This document shows, piece by piece, positions 49,173-60,348 of a DNA stretch of 64,000 nucleotides. This stretch comes from Welwitschia mirabilis. Lineage: Eukaryota; Gnetophyta; Gnetopsida; Welwitschiales. The stretch spans positions 160,552,979-160,616,978 of the forward strand of contig JBOZIK010000001.1 in assembly GCA_051453625.1 (NCBI GenBank). The letters are read 5' to 3'. The position numbers and the translations under genes are program-made. The number at the start of each line of letters is the position of its first letter. Position 1 is the stretch's first letter. Below the pieces are notes generated by a model that worked only from the letters and a program-made list of their open reading frames with translations, was not told the origin of the DNA and did no database searches.

Positions 49173-50029
49173 GCCAGTATATAAGCCTTTAAGTTAAAGA
49201 TCATTTTCATCTTTCATAGTTATAGAACACCCATCTTAATGTAAAACATTTTCAATACATCTTATATGTTGGATATCATAATAAATTATTGGTTTAAATT
49301 CCTCATGTAAATTATTATTAGAAGAGTGGTTTAAAATATTTGGATTGAGGTTGCAAGAATTAAAGGAGTTTAAAGATTTAATAATAATAGAAGATTTTTC
49401 CTCATCCTCAAATAAGGCAGAGTTATGTAATGAAAGGAGCCTTTCTTCTAAAGAATGATGTTCAACTAACATGCATGACCTAACTTTTTATTCTATGTCT
49501 AATTCATCTTTCATGTCTTTTTGAATAGTATCAAATACTCTGATACTAAACTTTTTGTTTTCTATATGACATTCCATCATCCCTGTGCAAGCATGAATGA
49601 CATAATGGACTAGTGTACAAAAGGCTCTTCCTAAAAGTAGATGGTATCCACCATTATATTTAACCTCTATAATGAACACATCTATAGGATAAAAATATTC
49701 ATTAACTTAAATAACTAAATCTTTAATTATTCCTATAGATTCTTAATTAATGCATCATTCAATTCCAACACTATTTTGGTAGGTTCAATTATCCCTTCTA
49801 GTTTGAACTTTATACAAATGTGTAAAGGCATACTATTGACACTTTCTTCTATGTCTATTAGAGATTTTTTGATTTTCTTATTTTCTTCCAAAATAATACC
49901 AACAATGGCTACCCTTGGATCTTTAGACTTAGGACATTTTTTAGAAACTAAGTTGAAAATATATTGTGTAATGAATACTTTACTTGGAATTATCCTTTTT
50001 TTTTTTCCCTTTTTACTAAATCCTTCCAA
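49173..50029 (-). pseudogene. E2 aspartic protease region (broken)
   Basis: The ORF at 49,733-50,029 contains SLIDIEESVNSMPLHI near residues 56-71. This matches the retropepsin site LLDLGASxNLMP; Asp is kept but Gly-Ala is lost. IVLELNDA follows. The next open part (49,488-49,679) reads VFIIEVKYNGGYHLLLGRAF, the retropepsin ILGRPF end. The segment at 49,236-49,472 (MLVEHHSLEERLLSLH) matches QHHLVGEKLRMLHE in E1. Confidence 0.78.
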
Positions 50030-50039
50030 ATTTTATTGT

Positions 50040-51720
50040 ACTTGGGATTGTCTTAAAGGATCTTCAAAAGGGACAGGTTGATAGTAACATCATTTATAAT
50101 TTCTTTTAAACATTCATCATATGTTGGATTATTGTTTAATCTTTCTAGCCATCGGATAGTCTTCCCATTGGAATGTTGGTTATTGTTGTTGTTGAATTTA
50201 GAAAAGTTTATTGATTAAGAATTTTAATATCATCTTCTTGAGGTTTTTCCTTTTCTTTATTAATAAAATTTGGAGGTTTTTCATGAGGAGTAGTGTCATG
50301 TCCACTTTTAGTTATTACCTTTCAATCTTTCTTTACATCATTTGGGTTTGAAATAGTTTAAGTGGCAAGTGATACTTGAGGTCTTTGATTTCTTAACGTG
50401 TTTTATCAAAAGAGGCCAATCAAATTTTATAAGTTTTTATTCTAATTTTGTAAGATTTTATTAGTGGTATCTTATATCTTTTTAAGTTCCTTTATCATTT
50501 CTATATAAGGATCATTTTTATTGTAGTTGAAAAAATTAGGTTGAGAGTTTTAACTTCTGCATTTGTTATTAAATTATGGTTGAAAAGATGTTTAAGTTTC
50601 ATTATTTCTTAGTGGATATTATTGGTTGCCTTTAAAGTTGTTTTGCCTTTGATTGANNNNNNNNNNNNNNNNNNNNNNNNNNNNNNNNNNNNNNNNNNNN
50701 NNNNNNNNNNNNNNNNNNNNNNNNNNNNNNNNNNNNNNNNNNNNNNNNNNNNNNNNGTAGATATTATTGATTACCTTTAAAGTTGCTTGGCCTTTGATTG
50801 AATGCATAAACTTAATTGAATATGGCCTCTCTATAAGTTGGTAAACCTGGGAATTCCTTGATAAAGTGATAGTTTTCATCATATATTTCACAATGGTTGA
50901 GTTGATTTGATAAATTTGCATTAGTCAAAGATTTTGTATAACTCTCCAATGTACTAGTAAGATTAATAAGTAGGGTATTAACTTTTTATTATTCTTTTTC
51001 ATGTTGCACCTTTTGTAAATCTCTAAGTATTTCACCTATAGTTCTAGTATATTTACATGTATTTTTTGGCCAATTTTAAATTCTTTCTACAATGTCTTCT
51101 AATAGGTTATAATCATTATCTAAGGTTAATTGAGTAAATATCAATCACATGAAAGATTGACCATTTTTTTTGGCTTGACTATTCAATCTGCTATAAAAGT
51201 AATTAATAAGTTCTTAGTTTTAAAACTCATTTACTAAGTTGAATAACATGACAATTAAGAACCTTTCATATTTTGAGGAATAATCTTCATGAGAGTATTG
51301 TTGAAAATTTATTACTTTTTTTTTCTTGTCCTCATGATTGTCTCATTTATGAATATTTTATAAAGCCTTTTTATACATGATTTCATGACTTAAGACTTCT
51401 ATGTGGAATGGTTTTGAGCCAACTTTTTGCTTTTCCTTTTAAGGTAAATGGAAAGATTATCATGTAGGTCCTATCCAAAATTTTATTTTTTTCATTTTCT
51501 TAAGTAAGGATGAATTTGTTTAATATCAGTTATGTATTGGAATGTGTTGTCATTAGGTTCTCCAGAAAAGGTAGGATAGGAATTTAAGTTTTTTAACTCT
51601 ACATAATCTCCAAGGGGTAGGTTAAATGGGTTTTAAAGTTTCCTATTTTTGTTGGCTAACATGTCCTTTAAAGTGACATTAGAGGATCCTAATATTTTAA
51701 GTGAATATTTGTTAGATGCC
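50040..51720 (-). pseudogene. E2 gag (broken)
   Basis: Starts on the minus strand at an ATG near 51,720 (MASNKYSLKILGSSNVTLKD), then DYVELKNLNSYPTFSGEPND, the Athila-type gag start also seen in E1. A degenerate knuckle, CEIYDENYHFIKEF, followed by PGLPTYREA, lies at about 50,820-50,900. A 100-base N gap at 50,657-50,756 is flanked by near-duplicate sequence. Confidence 0.78.
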
Positions 51721-51900
51721 ATAGAGTTTAGAGTATTAGGATGATTACACAAAAAAGAAGAGGCAAGACTTTTAGTAGAACTTAGTTGGTTTTTAGAAAT
51801 TTTCAAGACTTAGGAGTATGTAAACAAGAAATAGTGAATGCATAATAATTATCTTACTCAATTAAAGAATTAAATTTTTCTTTCTCACCTTGAGTTCTTA

Positions 51901-52245
51901 AATTAAAGTATACCAAACCTTTTTTGATTGTTTCATCAAGAAAATATTTTTTAAGAGTGTATTTGCCTTTGCTACTATTTCCCCTTATCCTATGAGATCA
52001 ATTTATGTTAAACAAACTTCTTTACATTTAAGTGGTATCAATCTCTAGACTTTTATTACACTTTTTTCTCCACTTTGTTCCTTCCTTAAATTCCTATTTT
52101 TATGAATGAATATTGTACTTGAGATTATTATTGAATTGTTATATCAGTTCATAACAAAATTCCTGAAAATGATTGAATTAAGTTCCTGTACCTTGTAAAA
52201 AATTACCAATTACACTATTAAAATATGATAATTTTGGATTGTAAC
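51901..52245 (-). repeat. E3 3' LTR remnant
   Basis: About 345 bases on the minus strand from TGTTACAATCCAAAATTATC. It seems to keep only the first part of the LTR; a primer-binding site is not found at its inner end. Confidence 0.5.
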
Positions 52246-52289
52246 ATAGCTCTCCACCTAGCATTTTATTAGCCCCTTAATAAACAAAG

Positions 52290-53750
52290 CAAAAGAGGAT
52301 TTTGCAATGCGAAATTACTAGGCAAAGAAAACCTTAAAATCTAATAAAAAATTAGTTCACATGTCTAAGTATACTAGCAATTTAAGATAAAATAAAGTTA
52401 TGATCAAATATACATTACATAAATATTGAGTACTAGTTTAAAAATAATGTGTCTGAGTATAATTTGTATATAACTCTAATATTAGGACTACATTAATAAT
52501 GATGGATTCATATGTGAGAGGATCAGAACTCAACCTCCATATTAGTGTTTCTCTTATCATCTTTTTCCATAGGTGGTTGAATGATAATCTCCTTAATATC
52601 TAAAAATTAGTGATAGATGTACTCTCATAAATTGGATGTGGTTGCATCATGATGGACAAAAATCATATAAGAAATGTCCATTGAAGTATCCTATTGAATA
52701 TCTATCACCCTCTCTAAGGTAGCTCAAACGTACTCCTCTATAGTGTGAACATATACCTCTAGCAGATCGAGTCATGTGGTAGTATGGAAAACAGCCATAA
52801 AGATCCTCTATCTATGAACATAATATCTGTTTCATTCCTCCTAGTAATGCTATGAACTGATCTAGTGTAATTCCTCTAACTGCTTAAGGCTGTCTAGGGA
52901 GAGATGGCTATGCTGAAGATGCCTCTCCAAAAGTCGGTGTAGCTATACCTAGGACATCTATCCTTAGTCTTCTAAAATAGGTGTCATTAGCTGAAATGTA
53001 AATTGGGTATGGAATCTTTGATGAAATAGGATCTTGAATCATTGAAAGAGAGCATTCAATAGATAAGAATAGGCGATGGTAAAAAATCAAATGCTAGGTG
53101 CTCACCCATCTTAATTAATGCCAAATAAAGGCAGTCAAGTCCATCCTCTCTTCATGATGAATAAGGGCTAAAATCTAAAGATGGATAATCATAGTATGCA
53201 ATTCATAATGAACTGGATCTATGTTATGAATAATGGCTCAGTGAAGGATATAGTAATAGAAATGCAAATATGTCAAAGCCATCCCTCTCTAACTCATCCC
53301 TACAAATATTGATCCTCTCCCCATTTTTAGGAACTCCTATAACTACTATGATGTATTGTGGCTCAATGTATATGTTATGTCCACCTATTATGGCTCTAAG
53401 ATAGTCATAGCATGAGCCGTCCTCTCTGTTGACTAAGATAACCTTAAAGGTCTAGTAAAATTGAATAATATCCACCTCATAGTAAGATCCACAAGCATGT
53501 AATAAATATCCTCGAATATTGAGCTCCTCCAGTGCATGATCTAAATCAAGCTCAATCCTTTAAATATAGTTGCCAAAGTACATCTTCCTCTGGTAAATGA
53601 TAGAATTAAGACTATGCCTTCACTTATGTCAAATAGCCTCTTACTCCCATTGTTTAGTTACTCAAGCAATGGCAAAGCATGTGTAGGTTCGAGAATAGAA
53701 TGCATCTACATCACTGCATAAAGAAATTCATAAAATATATTTATGCCATT
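52290..53750 (-). pseudogene. 3' env-like ORF of E3 (broken)
   Basis: Minus strand reads YQRKMYFGNYI, then ELDLDHALEELNIRGYLLHA and FKVILVNREDGSCYDYLRAI, IGGHNIYIEPQYI and GERINICRDELERDG (about 53,280-53,600), nearly stop-free for about 100 codons. This resembles the N-terminal half of the putative plant transposon protein/Athila ORF2 family. The better-preserved half complements the part seen in E1. Function is unknown. Confidence 0.58.
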
Positions 53751-54298
53751 TTAAGAGAAAAGAAAAAAGTATTCATAACTTTATTTGTAAGCAACCAAAT
53801 GCTCTCCTATAATAACTAAATCATAGCTAATGAAACAAGGATCAATTTAATACCTAACATGATAGAAACTACCACGAATTGAGTGTGTAATGAGTGAAAA
53901 ACTCAAAAAAGTAAAAATCATGAAATTTTAGGAGAAAATACTTATAATTTAAATCTAGTAGACAAAATTCAATTCCATAACTTTCTAAGCATAGATCAGC
54001 CAAAAATATAGGTGGATATAGAGAGAAATCATCAAATGCAATCTAAAGCAAAAGAAAATACCAAAATTAAGAAATTTAAACCATGGATAAAATGAATAAT
54101 TATCTCATTTTCATGAAATATGATTGAATTACTTACAATTAATAGCTCCCAAGGTTAAAGATGAGTGAGATGCCTGAGAGAAGTTAGACGAAATAAGTGG
54201 TATAAGAATTGGTTTGAAAATGAGGAAGAAAAAGGTTATATAAAAAAGTTGTCACATTATCATTCCTCATATCATGGAAATAACAAGAGTAACACACT
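53751..54298 (-). other. E3 remainder up to E4
   Basis: AT-rich, no recognised protein. It resembles in composition the E1 region upstream of its env-like ORF. A plus-strand open stretch (54,165-54,377) crosses the E4 boundary and is not supported. Confidence 0.45.
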
Positions 54299-55674
54299 GA
54301 AAGAATCAAGAATCCTAGAGGGAGGTGAATGGATTATTTTAAAAATTAAAACTAAGCATTTTAAAATGAACCAATGATATATAAAAAAAACTTGCATAAA
54401 GTAATTCACTAGGTTAAAACATGCATGAGAAGAAAAGTTATCAGAAGCAAAGAGAAGAACTAACTAAAAGAATAAAATACCAAATAGATGTGCATATAGA
54501 ATTTTATAGTGGTTTAAGCAACCTCTTACTCTACTCTTGATGATCAGCTTAGTCCCAAGCTTGATCTAGATCTTTATTAACTCATCTACATACTATAGGT
54601 TCACCTATAACCTTTACAAATGGATTTTTATAGAATCAGTCTCAATCTTTAGAGGATGTATCAGTGATGATAAGAATGTCATGATGCACAAATATCACTC
54701 GTTTTTAATTCAGTTGATTTGATAAGTCTCTTCTCCTATAGACGTATAATAGAAAGCACTAGATCTAATCTTGATTGTAGAGATGACATAAATAATAAAT
54801 CTTCCTTAGTCAAAATTATAAATACCAAGACTCAATAGTGAATATCATAGATTATAGTGTTGGTTCCTTAGATCCAAAAGATTAACATGATTGAAAAAGA
54901 TTCAAAAGAATCCTATAGTCATCTATCTCTTAGCTATTTATATTGAAAGGCTTTTAGGATTTATTACATTTGAAATTATACTTCTAGTGGCTATAAATGG
55001 CTAAAAAATGGCTATCTAATAGATACATAATGGATACAAAATTTTAATTCCATTTTTATTGTCGACTCCTCAAAAGTTCAGTTGATCCCATCTAGTGCCA
55101 TGACTTACAAAGATCACCTAAGTAAAAATTTCTATTACTCTAATTTCTTATGGCTTCATATCTGGACAATCCCATCTAGTTCTAATCAACCCTAATCTAG
55201 TTGCTTACTATAAAATTTAATTACCTAATTATCTTAATAAAGATCATTCCAACTTCCAGTATCAGGTCTGGTTGACCCTTCAAGTGTCCAATCAATCCCA
55301 TGATGATTGACTTAGGAGTATTAGCTACATAAGGCTCTAATTTAGTCAACCCCATCATAGGTTTGGTTGACCCCTTGTTAATCAGTTTGTACTATTCCTT
55401 AGTTCATAAGTTTGGTTAACCCTATCAAAGGTTTAGTCGATCCCTTTTAATTTAGTTCAGGGATAGTGTTTATCAAGTCCTCAAAACTAGTTAACCCCAT
55501 AAATGTCTGGTCGATCCCTCAAGAGGGTAAATAAACTTGATAGATTTCTAGTACTCATAATTCAATGATTTTGGTTTTATCTTTAGACCTGTAAGAAATT
55601 AACATCTTTTGTATAAGATACACAAAATTTACTATATAGAATTTGACATCAGTTAGTAAAATATAATATAATAA
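54299..55674 (-). repeat. E4 3' LTR (family A)
   Basis: About 1.38 kb. The minus-strand end CCTCTAGGATTCTTGATTCTT corresponds to CCCTCTAGGGTTCTTAATCC of E0. Repeated GGTTGACCCC/GGTCGATCCC words run from about 55,060 to 55,530, the complement of the GGGGTCGACTAGA motif. Confidence 0.85.
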
Positions 55675-55690
55675 TCTTCCCCTTTAACAT
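55675..55690 (-). other. E4 polypurine tract
   Basis: Minus strand GATGTTAAAGGGGAAGA; E0 has CATCAAAGGGGGA in the same place. Confidence 0.78.
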
Positions 55691-56400
55691 TGATGGAAAA
55701 TAATACTTAATTATGAAAAAATTTAGGACTTAGAAAAGATCCGCCTCACAAAATGCCTAGTACAAATTATTACACCTTTTGAAACCAAGTTAAGACATTT
55801 TGAATAATCAAATTTAGTGCTTGAAATAGAACAAATTTTATATGCATACTTGAAGGGTTAAGAGAACAAATTTTATGAAAAGCACAATGTGATCATATAA
55901 ACCTTTTAACATTTTGTTCAGTTGTTACATTTTAGAATTTATTTTTAATATTTGACATCAACATTTAAATTTGTGAAATAACCATTTAGACTTTAAAATT
56001 TTTAAGTTAAGCACATATGATATACATAAGCATAAAGATATTTCAAATACCAATTGAAAATAATTTAGATCATAAAAGTAAAGTGAATATAGATTTTATT
56101 AAACATATGCAAACATTACAAAATTAAAGTGCTTATTAAGAGCATGATATATCTAAAATCATAAGAAAAAATCTAACAATAAACAACTAATTCTCCCCCT
56201 TTTGACATCAATAATAAAGGAGAGAACAAAATTTTAATGTAAAACATAAATATATAAACAAAATAAATAGATGAAAGCAAGGAATACAAATAAAAACTTC
56301 CATTTTACACTATGAGCTTCTGCTGAAACACCTACAAAATTGAGAGGGTTCAGGAAAACAAATTATTAATCTAGTAGATTGATCACATCTAGTTAACCAA
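55691..56400 (-). other. E4 3' untranslated region
   Basis: AT-rich spacer with a second purine-rich tract, AAAAGGGGGAGAA on the minus strand near 56,193. No env-like ORF, in contrast to E0. Confidence 0.55.
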
Positions 56401-57960
56401 ATTAAGAATTTGGTTGACCATTTTTCAATATCCATAGAGCAGCTAGATAACCCCTAGTTCATTTTTAAGATGAAGAAAAGTATCAGAATTTAAGGGTTAG
56501 TAAAAATATCTATCAATTATGGATCTATACTCATAAAGTTCATAGAAATATGTCCTTTTTTAACTTGGTCTCATAGGAAATTATGTCTTATCTTAGTATG
56601 CTTCATTCTTATGTGCTAAACAGGTTTTTTCAATATGTTGATAGCACTGGTGTTGTCACAAAAAATAGGGACTTGTTCAAAATTAATATTAAAATTCTTT
56701 AGCATTTCTTTCATTCATAAAAGATGATTATAACAACTACCTACTACAATATATTCTACTTCTATAATAAAGAGAGAAATGGATTTTTATTTTTACTTGC
56801 CCATCTTACTAAACATGAATCTAATAAAAATCAATTTTCACTTGTCCTCTTTCTATCATCTTTGCAACTAGCCCAATCTACATCATTAAACCTTGTAGGC
56901 TCTAAAGATATCTAAGTGGAATACTATAAGTCATAATCACATGTACCTTTTACATACTTGATTATTATTGTTACTACCTATGTATGTAATTCTTTTGGTT
57001 GGGATTGATACCTTGCACAAACTCAAATACTAAACATAATATCTAGTTCACTTATAGTCAAATATAAGAAACTACCAATCATACTTTTGTATAGTTTTTG
57101 ATCCACTGGTTTGCCATTTTCATTCAAACTTACCTTACATGATGTAGACATAGGAGTCTCAGTTGTTTTTGCATTTTCTAATCTAAAGTATTGGATTAAA
57201 TCTCTTACATATTTGGATTAAGAAATAAATATCCCATCTTTAGATTGCTTTATATGAAGTATAAGAAATATTTTTACTTCATCAAGCATACTCATTTCAA
57301 ATTGATTTGTTATAATTCTTGCAAATTCTTTTAAAAACTTTTCATTCAAGGCACCAAAGATAATATCATCTATATAAACTTGTATAATAATGAAATTCTT
57401 TTTCAAGTTCTTTAAAAATAAGCTTTTATCTACAGTTCCTTGAATATATCCATTTTCATTTAAAAAAAAGGCTAGCTTTTCATACTAAGTTCTTAGAGCT
57501 TGTTTCAATCCATACAAAGCTTTTTTAAGTCTATACACACGATTAGTTTTATGAGGATCAATAAAACCTTGTGGTTGCTCCACATAGACTTTTTAAATTA
57601 AAATACCATTTAGAAAAGTGATCTTTACATCCATTTGATAAACCTTAAAATTTTTAAAAGCTCCAAAAGATATAAACATTTTAATGCTATCTAGTCTTGC
57701 AAGTAGAGGAAAAGTATCACCTATATCAATTCCTTATATTTGATTATATCCTTGTGCTACTAATCTTGCCTTGGTTTTAATGATATTGTTTTCTTCATTA
57801 CAATTTTTTTAATAATCCATTTAGTTTAATGATTTTTTTTACAATTTTTTAAAAATTCATTTAGTTTTAATAAAATTTTTATCTTTTAGCCCCTCTACTA
57901 GCTTCCAAACATCATTTCTTTTAAACTATTGTAATTCATCTTATATTGCCATCATCCATT
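56401..57960 (-). pseudogene. E4 RT and RNase H (broken)
   Basis: RNase H is unusually readable: EVEYIVVGSCYNHLLWMKEM, CDNTSAINILKKPV, IRHNFLWDQVKKGHISMNF and LIDIFTNP (about 56,455-56,780). RT contains VYIDDIIFG with both catalytic aspartates (57,365-57,376) in an open stretch at 57,218-57,406. Upstream are [20 protein letters not shown] and [11 protein letters not shown] at about 57,490-57,590. Several Gln and Trp codons are stops. Confidence 0.88.
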
Positions 57961-58049
57961 CCTCATGAATTTCTACTTCTTCAAATTTTTTGAGTTCTAT
58001 CTTTAAAACATAACAAATGTAAGAACACAAATTTTTCATAGATCCTCTT

Positions 58050-59130
58050 ATTTTTATTTATTATTTAACTTCTCCAAAAATATATTCTAAAGGATCATAT
58101 TTAAGTAATTTGGGCTTTTTCGATATGCCTTCTTATACTAAAACTTCATTACTTTTGGTAGAACCTTTATTAGTTGTGGGAATACTTGTAGTTACAACTT
58201 CTTCTTCATCTGTGTAGTTTGGTCTTATGTTAATCTCATCAATTTATACATTTATTAACTCTTATATCATTAAGCTTCTCTTATTGAAACATGATAGGCT
58301 CTACTTCTAGTTGAGTAACCCAAGAAGATAGCTTCATCTACTTTAGAATCAAATTTTCTCAAATGTTTTCTATCTTTTAGCATATATCATTTACTTCTGA
58401 AAACCTTAAAATATAACATATTAGATTGGCTTCCTTTCCATAACTCATATGTTATTTTATCTATACTAGGTCTAAAATATACTTTGTTCATAATGTAGTA
58501 TGCTGTGCTAACTACCTTAGCCTAAAAAGATTTATGGATCTCCTTATGATTTAGCATATTTCATGCCATTTCTTAAAGAACTCTATTCCTTCTTTTAGCT
58601 ATACCATTTTGTTATGGTATCTTTGGGCTAAAAATTAATGATCAATTCCATTTTTAATGCAATACTTTTCAAAAAATGATTTTCAAATTCATTACCATGA
58701 TTGCTTTTTATTTTTTTAATAGTATACCCCTTTTTATTTTGAATATTTTTGCATATCTTAACCTAATGTTTGTAAGCTTCAGCTTTTCTTGACAAGAAGG
58801 CTACCCAAGTATATCTAGAGAAATTGTCAACCTTAGTAAGAAAATAACATTTTCCACCTAGACTTCAAGTTTGAGCTTGGCCAACTAGATCCATATGAAT
58901 AAGCTCTAAAGGCATAAATGTGGACATTTAATTTTTGCTTTTACTGAATTCCTAATTTGTTTTACCTTTTGGCAAGAATTACATAAGCCTTATTTTTCTA
59001 CATTTATCTTAGGGATATCTTTCATGATGTTTTTATGGGTAATTATTTTTAACTGATTAAAATTAACATGACTTAATCATTTATGCCAAAGCTCTTCTTA
59101 AGAAACATTTGAAAAATAACATGGAGAAAA
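58050..59130 (-). pseudogene. E4 integrase (broken)
   Basis: Minus strand: CNSCQKVKQIRN (zinc-site end, about 58,960), PLELIHMDLVGQAQT (about 58,860-58,910), YTWVAFL, then PQQNGIAKRRNRVLQEMARN (stops read through by eye, about 58,550-58,610), STAYYIMNKVYFRPSIDK, and DEAIFLGYSTRSRAYHV near 58,290-58,350. Colinear with the E0 integrase. Confidence 0.85.
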
Positions 59131-60160
59131 TAATTGATATATGCTACATACATTGTCTATGATACATGCTCTAAGAATCACATCATTAGATTTCCCATTT
59201 AAAATTTTACATTTTAATTTATTAAAAATTACCTTATGACCTTTGTTACAAATTTGACTGATACTTAATAAATTATGCTTTAACCATTCACATACAAACT
59301 TTCATTAATTTTAGGAAGGTTACCTCTACTAATGCTTCTAATGCCTTCTATTTTTGCTCTTCCATTATCCTCAGAAGTCACCTCTTATCTATAAAGATTT
59401 CTTAGTTGCTTGAATCTAGATTTATCTCCTGTCATATGCCTTAAACACCTACTATCTAGATACCAGCTTATGCTATTTAAAATCTTAAAAGCTGCTCGAA
59501 TTAAAAGACTTTTAAGATCATTAGCTTTTACTTATATATTCCTTTTAGACTTATGTGATATACCTCCTTTAGGAATAAATTTAAATGAAAAGGTACTAAC
59601 TAAGTTTGAAAATAACATTAATTTTCTAATACTTTACAAGGTCTTGAATGACCAATTCTTCCATAGAAATAATAATTAACTTTTAAAAAGAATTTACTAT
59701 CACTAGTTATCTTATTTTACATCCTTTGAGGTTTTTGAGAGATGAAGCCAATACTTGACTTATTACTAATAGGTTTATGAACTTTAAACATTTATTTCAA
59801 TTGGGTAGATTCACATGAAAATTTATTAATAAAATAAGATAACTCTTTTACTTTTATAGTGAGGTTAGAGTTTATTGATTTGATTCTTTTGAAACTTGTT
59901 TCCATTTCCTCCTTTTCCTTGATGAGAAATTTTACAATCTTGTTTAGATCATTTATCTTTTTAGCTAGCTTTTTAAATTTTGGTTATAGCTCTTGATAGA
60001 TGTCTTCTAGCTCATTCTATTCTTCATTAATTACATTAAGGTCATCATAATCTAATGTATTGGGCACATTTTGTAAAGGAGGCACAAGTGTCATAAAGGA
60101 AAGTTTCCTTTCTTTGTTGAATTTTTGAGCATTTATTTTATCACTTTTACTTGACTCCTG
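59131..60160 (-). pseudogene. E4 gag C-terminal part and protease (broken)
   Basis: The gag coiled coil at about 59,860-60,080 reads IYQELQPKFKKLAKKINDLN and NKIVKFLIKEKEEMETSFKR, then FINKFSCESTQLK, aligning with the E0 coiled coil. A decayed knuckle (YYFYGRIGHSRPC) is near 59,630-59,670. The protease-side segment SEDNGRAKIEGIRSISRGNL lies near 59,330-59,390. The gag N-terminal capsid part is not present. Confidence 0.75.
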
Positions 60161-60331
60161 TGCATTTCTACTAATTGTAATTTATTTGAAAATATATCCA
60201 CATGTATCCAAAATATACAAATAAAGGTATGAGTGTCTAATAAGGGCATATTTAAAAAATCATCAAAGAAAATACTCATTATAAGGTTCTAAAATCTAGA
60301 TCGATTAAAATCTAAGAAAAGATAAGAATTA

Positions 60332-60345
60332 GCTTTAATACCAAT
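60332..60345 (-). other. E4 primer-binding site, tRNA-Met type
   Basis: Minus strand ATTGGTATTAAAGC, next to the 5' LTR end; the same site as E0 with one further C-to-T change. Confidence 0.82.
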
Positions 60346-60348
60346 TAA

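Larger units (their letters stand above)
46434..51900 (-). mobile_element. E2: Ty3/gypsy element, Athila/Tat-like, RT-less
   Basis: Minus-strand gypsy element of the G1/E1 group, inserted in the E5 integrase. It has gag, protease, a fused RT-start/integrase-end ORF, a polypurine tract and a 3' LTR of about 1 kb. Its own 5' LTR is not complete; the leader is joined to an LTR remnant (51,901-52,245) that borders E3. The lower boundary is placed at about 46,434 by loose alignment to the E1 LTR end, uncertain by tens of bases. Confidence 0.75.
51901..54298 (-). mobile_element. E3: Ty3/gypsy fragment (LTR remnant, polypurine tract, env-like ORF)
   Basis: Minus strand: an LTR start TGTTACAATCC at 52,245, preceded by a polypurine tract (GGTGGAGAGCTA) and by an env-like ORF. 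The LTR breaks off near 51,900, where the E2 leader begins. The upstream end meets E4 at about 54,299. It is the same clade as E1 and E2, but its LTR sequence differs from the E2 3' LTR. Confidence 0.65.

Noticed and set aside
54294-54298. Target-site duplication for E4
   Set aside because: The five bases next to each E4 end (about ACACT and CCTCT) do not match convincingly.
53750-54377. Possible LINE ORF1 left of E4 (open stretch 54,165-54,377)
   Set aside because: No zinc knuckle or other ORF1 motif seen, and the frame crosses the E4 boundary; not supportable without a search.
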